A stretch of DNA of 64,000 bases from contig CM075203.1 of NCBI GenBank assembly GCA_037577475.1, forward strand, positions 19,710,091 through 19,774,090, given 5' to 3'. Source of the DNA: Chaunax sp. Z400 (Eukaryota; Chordata; Actinopteri; Lophiiformes; Chaunacidae). The notes under the pieces are model-generated. The model was not told where the DNA came from. It searched no databases and saw nothing but the letters and a program-made list of their open reading frames with translations. Within the stretch, counting starts at the first letter, position 1; each line of letters starts with the position of its first letter. Made by a program: the position numbers and the translations under genes. Shown here piece by piece: positions 10,426 to 22,600 of the stretch.

Positions 10426-10701
10426 AAGTGGAATAGTCCTTTACAAGCCCAGCGTGTGTTTTGACTTACTTTAGAGCTTTGGTGCGGTCCTTAGCATGGT
10501 AGTACTCCTCTCCCATCTGCACCACTGTGTAGGAGAGAAGACAGAATGAGGAAAAATACAGTGTGTGCAGGATCCACTGGAGGCCTGCTATAAGGCTGCT
10601 GAAGGTATTCAAGAACACTCACTGAGGTGACTCTTCATTCGAGGGCACTTGTACTTCTTAAACTGGGCCACAGCATTGCTGAGAAGAGCTATTATCAGCT
10701 C

Positions 10702-11780
10702 CTGTAAGGGCAGACAGTGAGAAGCATGTCTTAATAAAGCAGCACAACACAAGCTGACAGTCGCTGGAGGGGTTAACCCTCACCCACACATTGTGGGATG
10801 ATTTTCACTGAAAGGCTGTGATGACAAAGATCAATATTAAACTGTGGGTGGTTTTATCGAAATAGAAAAGTAACAGAGGTTAAGTGTTACGGATCATTTC
10901 AGACTGTCGTGCTAAAAAGATCTGTTAAAAGATGATAAGAAAGTGTTGGACATTTGACTGTGCCCTACTGTCTCTGAACTCAATGACAACACATCTGCTG
11001 CTGGTCCCAGTCCAACCAGTCTGTAATAATACTGTCTTTACAGTTGAGCCATTCAAATGTTGGACAAAAAGTAAACAAGGTATCATCATTGTCACATTTT
11101 ACACAAATACAAGATTGCAAACTTCATCCATTTTCATTATGTAGAGCATGAAGTAAAGTTTTTGTGAACGCATCACGAGATTGCAGAATTGGAGAAGCTG
11201 CACCAGAGCAGCTTCTAGTGATAACAGTGAAGTTCCACTCTGAATAACTTTGTTCGCTCAGGGCGGCTTTTTCTGTCAAAGATGCAAACTCCTGGAACTT
11301 GCTGCCTGATCACTTAAAATCTGCTGCAGCTTCAGTGTTTCAAGAGAACTTCCAAATCCTGGTCAATCCAGCAACAAACATGTCATCATGTCTAGTTTTC
11401 TCCTGTCATTTCTGTCATGTTTTTAAATGTCTGTTTTACCTTGATGCTCTCACTTTGTTTTTATCTCAATGTGTTATTCTCTTTGTTGTTTAAAAGCCCT
11501 TCTCTGGACGTGTTTTCTTATTAGCATTCCCTATAAAAACTATGAAACTGGGCAAAGGTTTTAAAACTCAGTTTCATTCTGTTTGTCTATGTATGATGAA
11601 TGATGTAGCTGTCCCATGAAATAAACCATTATCAAATGAATACGTCTGATAAACACTGCCTTACATGTAACAGTGTACTGTAATAAGGCCATAACCACAC
11701 ACACGATGACTCAATATCACTTCAATATCATAACAGTAGAAACACATCATTTTAAAAACCCAATATTTTCCTTCCACTAG
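10702..11780. other. non-coding, nothing recognised
   Basis: No exon, RNA gene or clear repeat found. The TRAPPC11 exons that should precede 10,701 are not here. Confidence 0.5.
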
Positions 11781-11781
11781 C

Positions 11782-12545
11782 CCTAATCTACTGAAACAAA
11801 CAAACATGTAATACATAGAAATGACTTTTTCAAGTACCCACAACCAAAACTTGTTAAATCATGAATAACCATCATTTAGTCATAACATAGAAAAAACAGT
11901 CATTGGTTCATTTCAAAGTAAACGATGATGTTGGTGAGATTTTTTTCTGCATGAATGAAAAGACCTGGTCAAGGCGATAATTTACCGAGTCTAATTAATG
12001 TCCTACTGAAACAACTGATGATGTCACGACTTCCACTAAGCTTACGTGACCAGGCAGTTAGGATGATGATGATGATGCTGATGGCCGGATCTCTGCAGAC
12101 ACGTTCAGCACAGATGTTACAGATGTTATGGCTCATTGCATTCAGTGACAAGTCCAGATTTAACTTGCACAGAGCTGATGGTCGTAGGCGTGTGTATCGT
12201 TGCCGTGGGGAACGCTCTCCTGCAGCATACATCCAGGAAGTCGACCATTTGGTGGTGATGTCATGATGTGGGGAGCCATTGCTAATGGATGTCGGGCAGA
12301 CCTGGTCCACATCCACGGTACACTGACAGCTATCTGTTACCGAGATACGGTCCCAGGTCCACATGTCATTCCCAGGATACAGCAATCAGGCATCACCTTC
12401 ATGCATGACAATGTCAGACCACATGTGGCTCATGTCTGTCAGGAGTAGCCTGGACCAGAACAATGTCACTGTCCTTCCTTGACCAGCATATTCAACAGAT
12501 CTCAACCCAATAGCGCATCTGCGTGATGTTCAGGATCACCGGGTA
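11782..12545 (+). mobile_element. Tc1/mariner transposon remnant (copy 1, + strand)
   Basis: Begins CCTAATCTACTGAAACAAAC, a terminus shared with the copy at 53,163-53,921. The middle encodes a broken Tc1-type (DDE) transposase with FSDKSRFNLHRADGRRRVYR, then MMWGAIANG, then FMHDN.RPH and a decayed DLNPI.HL block. Frameshifts and stops interrupt it, so it is inactive. Sequence past the DLNPI block and the second inverted terminus were not found. It lies between the TRAPPC11 and SPDL1 fragments. Confidence 0.85.
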
Positions 12546-13133
12546 AAGTAGTGATAAATGCTGGAGGTAGACACGCACGGTAGTGACTATTGTTGTTCTC
12601 TGTCTCACCATCCACACTTTCTGACTTGTAAACACTAAGACAAAAACCACTAATCTGCACAAAAACGATTTTTCTGTATGGCTAAAGGGTGAATAAAGAT
12701 GTGTGAACCATAATCTACCTTTGATATTTAAGATTGACAGGATGGCATGACATCCAAAAAACATATGCGTTTCTACTGTTGCTCAGTATATTTAGTTTTG
12801 GACCAGGTGTTTCCTCAGGTTACAGATATTACAGTGAGTTTTGTGAAGTGTAGCCACACAGGGATGATGGAGTCTTACTCTCTCAGTCAGATGCTCTCTC
12901 ACTGACATAAATCGGTTCTCAGTAGTACTGACGTGATTTTGCTGCTACTCTTAAAAGTACTGGGTTTGGTACCCAACCTTTCATCACGTAATGGAAGTTC
13001 CTAATACTCTGTCTTGGTCTTGCAGCCTGTGTGTGTTGCTCATGTTGTGTATCAGAACTCAGTTTTACTTCACTCTGATCCTGTTTCAGTCGACAAAGGT
13101 ACCGACCTCTGATGCACACACCCTGTGTGGAGC
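12546..13133. other. non-coding, nothing recognised
   Basis: Intergenic DNA between the Tc1 remnant and the last recognisable SPDL1 exon. No feature could be supported. Confidence 0.5.
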
Positions 13134-14542
13134 TCACTGCCTCAGCTGGAAGAGATGTGTGTGCTTCATGGTCTGCAGTCTTCGTATTTCCATGGCAACA
13201 ACCTCCTTGCCCTCCTCCAATGTCTGCTCAGAGGAGGGTATGTTGTCAACAGGAAGCTTTTCATTCTTCCTCCCCTGGATCAGATTCTTTTTTGCCTCTA
13301 AACATGAAAATAACAGAAGGAGGCGATGTTAGAGTCTGAGTCATACATGGACGTTTAAAATGTAGCTGCATCCTTTTCAGTACGACCAACAGTTCCTTAA
13401 ACTTTAATCCGAAACACCAGAGAAACGTGACCGATGTAAAAACATGGCTTTGGTGTTGTTGTGCTTGCCTTTGGGTTGATATTTGAGCTGGAGCTCCTCT
13501 ACCCGTAGCTGCAGTTTGAACTTGTCACTCTGAGTCTGAAGCACAGAAAACACACGAACAATACAAAGTGTGTCAGAAACTTGCTCCCTGTAGGTTTGAC
13601 AGAACAGACTATAAAGTTAACATGGTCACTGCTCATGCAGACAGCTCAGTGTTTTGCTGCTGATTCCGTTTGGATCAGCTCAAACACACTCAGACCTACA
13701 GTTAACTAAACAACACTGTCCTTTCCTGCTTTATAAATCTGTGCTATCTCTTTGCACTTTGCTACTTCAGAATACAAACATGCATGTTTTCAGAACCCTT
13801 TATTGTGTGGAAGCGTTGGTACTGTTGTGTTTCTGTGTGACCAGGAGATGCAGGGTTTACAGACCTGTTTGAGCTGCCGCTCAGATGAGTAGAGCTTCCT
13901 CTCCAGCTCCAAAGCTCTCTGGCTCTCAGACAAAGATTTCATCCTTTGCAGGGAAAGTTCATCTCCGAGACGCTCTGCATCCTTACTGAGGACAGACAGA
14001 GCTTCACTCAACATGGACCACATGCACAAAGAAACCATCACAACACTGCATGCAAAACGTGAACTGATGAAATATCTTAAATCACAGCAATGTTTACTTC
14101 TTTCTTGTCTGACTAGATTTGTCTTCATCAGGTAGTTTTACGTTATTTCATATCATTTTCATCTCTTTACATATTCAGAACAGAAATGTGTGAATCCTAT
14201 GATCCATGACAACCTTTAATAAAAGTCAGGCTGTGTGTTGTTTATTAGAAGACATTGTTAACATTTTCATTATTGGCTTAAATTAATTTCTGTCTTATCA
14301 AACCAATCTCATTTTTAGGTCGGGATCGAGCTGCATCAGAGTGGCTATCTGGACCTGCACAACACAAACACATCCTCGCTGCTGTCGCAAACAACAGACC
14401 GCGTTTCTATGTGCATGTCTTATTCCAGTACCTTCATGCGCTGCAGCTGCTGTTTGCTGAAGGCCTGTTGTTTCTGCAGTGACTGATACTGAACCTTCAT
14501 ACTGATGAGCTGTCTCTCCATCACAGCGCGCTTATCCTCCAG
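13134..14542 (-). pseudogene. spdl1: Spindly (SPDL1) gene fragment, truncated
   Basis: Spindly is a coiled-coil dynein adaptor at kinetochores. Minus-strand exons visible: 14432-14542 (LEDKRAVMERQLISMKVQYQ...), a stub at 14328-14354 (VQIATLMQL), 13865-13985 (GDELSLQRMKSLSESQRALE...), 13469-13535 (LRVEELQLKYQPK) and 13134-13297 (AKKNLIQGRKNEKLPVDN..., ending at a stop). Order and sequence follow the second half of vertebrate Spindly. The N-terminal half is absent. The exon after VQIATLMQL breaks into unrelated sequence, and the following coiled-coil section is missing. The C-terminus stops without the farnesylation-type CaaX end known in human Spindly. The intron after 13469 would use a GC donor. 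I read it as a partial, non-functional copy. Confidence 0.75.
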
Positions 14543-16670
14543 CTGCCAAACAAAAAGGAAATATATGCACACTGACTTTTACAGTTCATTCCCTTGAGCT
14601 TGTTGCTGTGTAACATTGGAGTTATTGTCAATTGAAAGACTTTGAGAGACTGGCTCCAACAGATTAGCATACATGTATTTACCTCCACCAGGGAAATTAT
14701 GTTTTCACTGATGTTTGTTTGTCTGGCTGTTAGCAGCATTACACAAAAATTACCCGATGGATTTTCATGAAACCTGGTGGGAAGGTTGGACATGTGGGAG
14801 AAAATTAAAAAAAATGTTCCACTTACTTTTAACTAGCTTTTTTCACCAATTCCTGAGGTATATGACCTACTGAGAGCCCTTCTAGTTTCATTATGTGTTT
14901 TCTTGATGCTTCCAAGACATTTGACAGAATTAATCATGAAAAAATCGTAATAAATTGTTTGTAAGAGACGTTGCAAGTATACTCTTAGGATACTGGTCCT
15001 CTGGTAAGTCCATCAGATAATGAGTTATCTGTCCCACTTCACATTTATTGATGGTGTTCCTCAGGGTGGAATTTTGTCTCATAGTGTCGATAGATGACCT
15101 ACTGAAATAACTAAATGGTTGAAACACAGGCTGTCTTGTTGGAAACTGTGTTATCACTTTATTTGCTGGCGATCTGCTCATTTTAAGTCCATATAAATGT
15201 TCAGTGAAGATGTAATGTTTTAAAGTTTGTGTCATGAGAGGTTGTGTCATACAAGGGAGACACATTCCCTCCTGGTGTCAGCAACAAGGACTACAACCCA
15301 TCACGTCCATTAAAAGACTACAAACCCCACAGTCTTCCAGGCAGGCAGGACAATGGTTGCTGCCCAGCTGAACCATATGAGCTAATTGCTCTAGCCAGAG
15401 AGCTGGAAAGTGAAGTGACAGTGTGTGTGAGGCAGAGATGATGACTGAGGTGTACAGAGAGGAACAGGGCGTCTGTTATGTTAAAAAGAATAAGATAGAA
15501 AACTAGAGTTTGGATTTAAATGGCTGTTCTGTTTTTGCTGCCTTTTGACTGCAAAAATGAAGTTGATGTGTTACGAGAGGACAGAATACATGTAATTTAA
15601 GCTGGAAAACAACACCTCGCTGTCTTTTTACTGCACCCAAACTTTAAAAGCTTCAAGAGAAAAGCTCCCAACATCACAAGTCTTAATCACATGAAGGTTA
15701 GCTACTTTCTCCAACTTCCTCCTTCACTCTCTGACTCTGTCCAGAGACTGGTAACACAGAGCCGGGTTGGTGGTTAGCAAGGTAACTCCAAGTTACCCGT
15801 GGTGTTCAGTGTTCAGATGCTGGTTCATTTCTAACGGGGTACATCACCATGGTAACTTATGCTGCACACCTAACCTGAGAAATCAACACATACAAAAGCA
15901 TCGCCTTATCAACTGACTGGAAAATGACATCATTCACAGAAGATCCCAGAGCTCCATGTTCAGACTGTGAGGTGTACTCCTATGTGGAGGCCCCGCCCTG
16001 TCTTCTTCTTCTTTTTGTTTACTTCTGTCAAAACCATTTCACTGTGTCTTTGTATCGTGTATTTGCTTTACTTATAAGACATGAAAGTTAGTAGATTCTA
16101 GATCATGGCGATCATTGAGGGTGAGAAGTGTCCATCATTCCACAATCAATTCATTTTGAGTATACTGTACTTACAGTATACTGGGTTTTGGCTTAGTAGT
16201 AAGAACACTTATAGACTCAAACTGGTCACTTTGAGTATGGAAGTATGTGATTTGGGACACAGCTTATGTTTAGTCTCAATATACCCCAATAAATATGACA
16301 TCATTTAGGATTTCCATTGTCTCTGAGTTGAATACAGCTACAGGTATAAACCTGATGGGTTCTGTTAGCATCAGTTTGTCTCACTCATCATCATCATCAT
16401 CATCTTCACGAGCGTTTTGAGACTTCCAGCTTCAGAAATGGTTCAATCAAAAATTCAAAAGCTTCCATGTGTCCAGTTGGAGCTCCAGGACCTTTACATG
16501 AGGACAGTAGAAGGATCAGAATGAATGGCTGAGTGTTCACTGATGGTGTGTCTACAACCCCACAATGTGCTTTACCTCTAAAGATGAAGACACAGTTTTA
16601 AGCAAACAAAAACATTCAACAACAAAATGAACCTTAACGTAACTTAAACTGAACCAAATACTAAAAGTGC
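14543..16670. other. non-coding between SPDL1 fragment and piwil1-like 3' end
   Basis: No exon found. It holds one copy of an interspersed fish repeat at about 14,685-14,795 and otherwise unremarkable AT-rich sequence. The N-terminal SPDL1 exons expected here are absent. Confidence 0.5.
14685..14795 (+). repeat. interspersed repeat, 'CTCC.CCA.GG' family (copy 1)
   Basis: Contains TTACCTCCACCAGGGAAATT, then ATGTTTTCACTGATGTTTG, TTAGCAG and GATGGATTTTCATGAAACC. The same opening motif occurs at 16,838 and 41,683. It is a widespread fish repeat whose class I cannot name with certainty. Confidence 0.5.
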
Positions 16671-19600
16671 TCAAAGATAGAAGAGCAGGTCGTCCAGCTT
16701 GACGTTGGGCTCCCTGTGGATGCTCTGACCCACGAGGAAAGCCAACTTGTGGGCGTACTGGCAGGGAGCGGGCACTCTGACGACCGCCTAAAGCATCAGA
16801 GAAGATAGAGTCAACTCACAAATCACACCGACCTTTATTACCTCTGCCAACGAGGTCATTTTCACCCGTGTGTTTGTTTGTTGTTCTGTCAGCAGGATTA
16901 TCTGAACGTTACGAACCAAATGTCATTAGAGTTTATGGAGGGGCTGGGCTGGAGCCAGGCACAAATCCATTAAACAATGGTGTCGATCCAGATCTAGATC
17001 CTGATCCAGAACCAGGAAACTTTTTTTTCTTTTTCATAAATATGTTGAAAAGTAATCTTCCAATCATAAAGAGAGAATCCAGCTAAGGGAACCTCTGACC
17101 GACTAGAACCTGATCCAGATGTGAATATGATGAACTGTCATCAGAACCGATACATCATACATCATCATCGTGTAGTTGAGATCATATGGATTCAGAACAA
17201 TCATTTCACACTTAGTTTCCATGCGTAGCTAATGAAGCATGAAAATGTCACAACAATTGTGACGTTATTGATACCAGAATTGTGTTTTCAGTTTTCACTA
17301 GAATACGGCTCTCTCGTTGGGGGTATGTGCTCTGCTCTTTATGCTGAACATGGCGTTGGCCTACCTGCCAGTTGAAGTACATGTGGCACAGCTTGAGGGT
17401 GAGCCGCTGCATGTGGTCAGGCTTCAGTCCGCTGGTGTCGAACACGACGTTGTAGTGGGTCGGGGAGACGCATCCATTGCGGACAGCCTGGCTCACGATG
17501 TAGAAGTCATACCTGCAAACCAGGGCTGCAGCGGTTAACCACCACTACCAGATTTTACTTGCCATTATAAGGCGTATTAGCCTAAGCAGCTAATGACTTT
17601 CCACAGATCTGATGGTTCCAGAAGGTCTGGTTCGTCCCCATTTACAACTATTTCTACACAGATCTGATTATAAGGGTTCAGATTAAGACTTTCCATATTC
17701 TTTTAATTGAAACAAGAACCTCTGAACACCTGCCTCCCTCCCTCAGGACAATGCTAACTACAAGAAGCTAAAAACTTACCACTCTGGACGGGTGACCTCT
17801 GAGTCAATGACGGTGCCGGGAGGGGGGTTGGTCACCTTGCCGTGCAAGCGGGCGAAGAACCTGGTGGCGATGCGCTTCTTCACCACCACCACACTCAGCT
17901 TGGGCCTAAATGAGCAGATAGAGAACCTCCATCAGATGGGTGAGCTTCCAAACTATGACCATTAACATCAGCTGGTGGGTTACCAACATGTCATCCTCAG
18001 ATCAGAGGTTCATAGAGCTGAGTCTGTTACCAACATGTCATCCTCAGATCAGAGGTTCATAGAGCTGAGTCTGTTACCAACATGTCATCCTCAGATCAGA
18101 GGTTCATAGAGCTGAGTCTGTTACCAACATGTCATCCTCAGATCAGAGGTTCATAGAGCTGAGTCTGTTACTCGGCTGAAAAGAGTGTCTTGTACTTCTT
18201 TCGTTTATAAACTGTGTCTATCTTCACTCCTGATGAAAGGAAATCTCAGCCATGTCCACATCCTAAAGACCACTGCAGATAAAACTCAATCAGCTCTCTT
18301 CTGCCACGGTTTGTAAAATCACTATCTTCACTCAGCCGAGGGCTTTTGACTAAAGAGCACAGTCAAGAAGCTGAATGTGTGTTTCAGTGTTGGCTCATCA
18401 ACATGGTGTAGTGTGTCTGTTTACAGAAATCACACAGCTTTCAGTGTCAGTTCATTTTAAAAGGAAATGAAAGCATTCTTTCATTTGTGAACATCCATGT
18501 ACATTATTTTAGTTTTTACTGTCTGCCCTGACACTATAAGATTATTTACATTGAACAGGTAGATAATGGTGTCCTAGTGTCGAATACATGTGATGTCACC
18601 TTTCAAACAGTCACTCACATGTAGTCCTGTCCCATTTTCTTGATGCAGTCCTTGATCTGTGCCACCTCATAGTTGACCACGCTGGACAGCTGGCCGTCTC
18701 CAACTCCGTCTCGGTACACAATGATGCGCGAAGGCAGGCACTTGTTGAACTTCAGGTAGTCTCCCAGGGCCCCTGGAAAACAAACACAAAGATGGAAAAC
18801 TTTACTTACCAATGCTGAGATTCATGTGTATTTAAAAGATCCCCTCCACACATGTAGAACAATTCTCTGATGTGTGTTTCATGTGGTTTTTGCATCAAGT
18901 ATAACTACATTAAAGAACTTAATATGCCGTACTCCTTTTCCCTTTTTAAAAATTCCAGAACAAATGAATATGATTTTCATCACAACAGTTTATCTGTTTG
19001 ACACAAGCTGCCTCCTACGTCACTGTGGGGTCCCTTCTCAGTCAATGAACAACGGAGGCTTTAAGTGTCCACATCACGTTTGTTTGCCGAGTACTGGACC
19101 AGGATTGGCTCCTAACTATTGCAGTCCTGCCTCTTAAAAATCAGATTTTCAACGAGCGCAGAGAAAATGGACACTTGGACCAATGGGCGTGAATACAGGT
19201 TCTCCTACAGCGACTCTGCACGTCGTCCTGACCCTTCAGGAACAAGAAGAAAACATTTGACTGGTGGGGACTTTGTAGAGACAGAGAGGGGTTTGTGGCA
19301 CAACTTCACCTCCTTCACACGGAGAAGGGAAAAAGGTCCAAAGGGCAAAAACTCCAGCAACACTTGAAGTATTAGGAACAACTTTATTATTATAGACCGA
19401 CACGTTTGGGCTTGTGGCCTTCATCAGGGTCATCATAAAACACATTGCAAACAGCATTTAAAAAGGGAATGCATGAAGCAGAAAAAAATGTAACCAGAAA
19501 ACTTACCAGTTAAGGCCTGACTCAGTCCATCCATGATTTCTTGACCTTTGTGCTGCAGCACACACTTTGAGTACCACCTGGACACACGAAAGAAATGAGA

Positions 19601-22600
19601 ACACAGCTTAGCTGAGATAGGGAGGCCACCATAACAAATACCTGTGCACATGGTGAGCACAAGCTAATTCACAACGGACCAAATTATAGCACGTCAACAC
19701 CGAGGCCTTCATGAGACAGATTCATGTCATGGTTCACAAGTGGACAGCAGTAAGTCCAGGTGTGCAGCAACCATGACAAATAAAGGACACATGTGACATC
19801 CATTTGGATTTCTAACGGGGGTCTCTTACCTGCTAAGGTGAGCAGCAGCTGTTGATGAGCACAGTTTGGACTGATCTCACCACTGAACTAGTCAGTCTGT
19901 CTCAGACTAGGCCGTCTAGGCCAAACTCAATTATTTGGCCCTTCTTGTTAGTTTGGTAAATGTTCTACATGAAGCCATTTCTGTCTTTGTGTAAGAGATG
20001 GTGTCTGTCTTTACGTACATATTTCTTTGCATATTTCTTTACGTACATATTTCTTTGCATATTTCTTTACGTACATATTTATTTGCATATTTCTTTCTTT
20101 GTGTAAGAGATGGCGTCTGTCTTTAAGTACATATTTCTGTATGTACATATTTATTTGCATATTTCTTTACATACATATTTCTTTGCATATAGAGCAGGGA
20201 GGTGAGATCCGCTGGCTACTTGTGATGGTTCACCAGGACAGATACTAACACCAGGTGTGAACAGGCTGTCTGCTGTAGAAGCTAACCTGCTCATGGTCGG
20301 GTTGAGGCTGGCCACCAGCGCTCCGATGGACCTTTTTCCAGCTGTAATGTCATGGTAGCAGTCGATGCCCACAATCATCAGATGTTTGAGCTGCACAAAC
20401 AGGTGGGACACGTTAAAATACAACACGTTCTAGTTCTGTGACAAACACCAAATCAGTTTTCATTTTTGTAAACCTTTGGGTCTTTACCCCGACCTTCTGA
20501 ACGGACTCAAAACTTTCATGGACACCGTCTGCCTCTCCTGTTCTTCAGCTTTCTACACTGGCTGCACTGGTGCACCAGCACATCATTTATGTGCACCAAA
20601 TGTCATTAGCGTTTGTCAGTTCCCATACCCACAGTGTTTGACAAACCCAAATCATTCTTCTTTGGGTTTTCTGAAAAAACTATTGATTAAATTCTTTCTT
20701 GGATACTGGCCGTGTGTGTAGTACTACAGTATTTATGGATTTATTTTGATTTCTCTTTAAATGTTCTGTGCTCCCCAGAAAGGGAGGGAGGGAGAGGCAT
20801 GCTGACTATGGACCATTCATTCTCCATGTGCTTCAAGACACCTCAATCCACCTGAGAACTCGTTTTCCCATAACACACCTCAACTTTTAAAGAATATAAT
20901 CAACTAATCAATTGGTGTGTGCATGACTTACGGGGATTTCCACACTCCAGAGCTCTCCTCCCATCTTACAAGCCATCTGCAGTACAATCTTGGTAGCCAC
21001 AGTCATGAGAGCCCCGGCTCGATTCAGAGTACGGGACAGCACACACTGGCTGGGAATGGGGCAGTCCACACAGAGGTACTTCTTGACGCTGTCGTACTTG
21101 TCCTTCCTGTTGCTGGAGAGGACCACCACCACCTGACAAACACAAATGACTAGTCTCATACGTGCAAGCGTGGCGACAATGCACCGATGAAACAGTAACA
21201 AATCTAAAACTTGTGGAGGCGAACTGCGTTTCTGTGTTTGTGTTCCATGTATTCAGACACTAACCATCTGTGTTTGGGGTCCAACATTGTGCTGCAGGGC
21301 TCTGAGGAGAGACCCCTGATGATCCTCATACTCGACCCTGAATCAAAAGGACAGACTGGTTTATTTTTTTAGCTAGCTGTACAAAATAAAGTGGCAACTG
21401 AATTAATTAAATGTTTTCTGAACGATGGTCCACAAATCACACAAATGTGTTGATGCAGACGAAGGGTCAACATTCAGGGAACCATTGTGACTAATTTCAC
21501 TTCTCTTATCACAGGCGATGCAGAAACCCGGTTTTTGACTGAAGGATGTTAAATGTTAGAACTCACATGACAGCTGTCTGCATGCGGACACCCAGAGGCT
21601 CGCTCACTCTACGGAGGGTCTGCAGGAGGGCCTGGGCTTCACCGCTGTTGCGACGGGTGTAAAACAGGATCCAGTTTTCCAGCGGCGGAGCACTAATCAG
21701 AGGCACCCCACTCATCTCTCTGGCCCAGTCAGCTGTTACGGGGTGGTAGTCATACTGGGTGACACAAATAACTACATTAACAACTCTTAATTAAGATCAC
21801 ATGAATGAATCTATTTAATTCATTCCATAATAACAAATTTAAGCAACCAGAAGAATCCCATACCGATCTTGGACCCTGGAAAAGCCTCTCCTGTGGGAGG
21901 ACTCTGCCGGTCACATTGAGGAGTTCCTTATCAAAGCTGAGTCCCCACTTATCCAACTCAGCCTGAGCATCAGCGTGCCTGTGAAACAAATTTCAGGATT
22001 TAAATTGAAGCTTGGAATTAAACCACCTGAAGAAGTTGACAGAACAGTTAGCATTTTCACTTCTGTGCATATAAACACACTAAATGCAAAAGCTGAGGAC
22101 AACTTCTAGGTAAAACGGTGAAGAGCCTCGTGATCAATGACAGGAAGGAGGAGGCAGTCATGAAAATGTTTGTTAATGATTAAAAAGCCATTTATTTTAC
22201 TCTAAATTAAATACAGGCAAGGTTTTTAATAAACAGACTCCTTAAATCTTTGAACAGCAGCGCCCTATTGGAACAATTTAAGAGGTTGTTTTACTCATGA
22301 TTGTTTCCTATTAAATGAAGAGTTGAGAGAAAGACAGTTCAGGCATCTTCTGCTCATCGTCATGACAAACCAAAGTGAGTGGGTGAAGTTTCTTCATCCA
22401 GATTCTTATCTTCATGTCCTAATTTTACTTTCCTCTGCATCTTAACTGATATTTCAGTTCCAGACACAGAAGGAAATAGATACAGATGTCACTACATTCA
22501 TTTGCTGCTGCAGTAGAGCAATGGTTGCCCCTGCTGCAAAGAAGGGGGGCTGTTTGCTGCACTTGGTAGCAGTACACGCTAGGTGTCATTCCTTACAGTG

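Larger units (their letters stand above)
9606..10701 (-). pseudogene. trappc11: TRAPPC11 gene fragment (three exons)
   Basis: TRAPPC11 (foie gras) is a TRAPP tethering-complex subunit acting in ER-to-Golgi traffic. Three consecutive minus-strand exons are present: 10623-10701, 10470-10524 and 9606-9751. They have GT-AG borders and matching phases, and read [20 protein letters not shown]..., then MVQMGEEYYHAKD..., then LLDYVMCDYR..RWWSLLT...YMELLGR-like sequence. This is the conserved foie-gras region, about 93 residues of a protein over 1,100 long. No upstream exon is visible before the SPDL1 fragment at 13 kb, and none downstream before the rDNA debris. Reading frames and splice sites are intact, so it may be a young partial duplicate rather than an old pseudogene. 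Alternatively, flanking exons lie beyond very long introns, but the 5' side argues against that. Confidence 0.75.
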
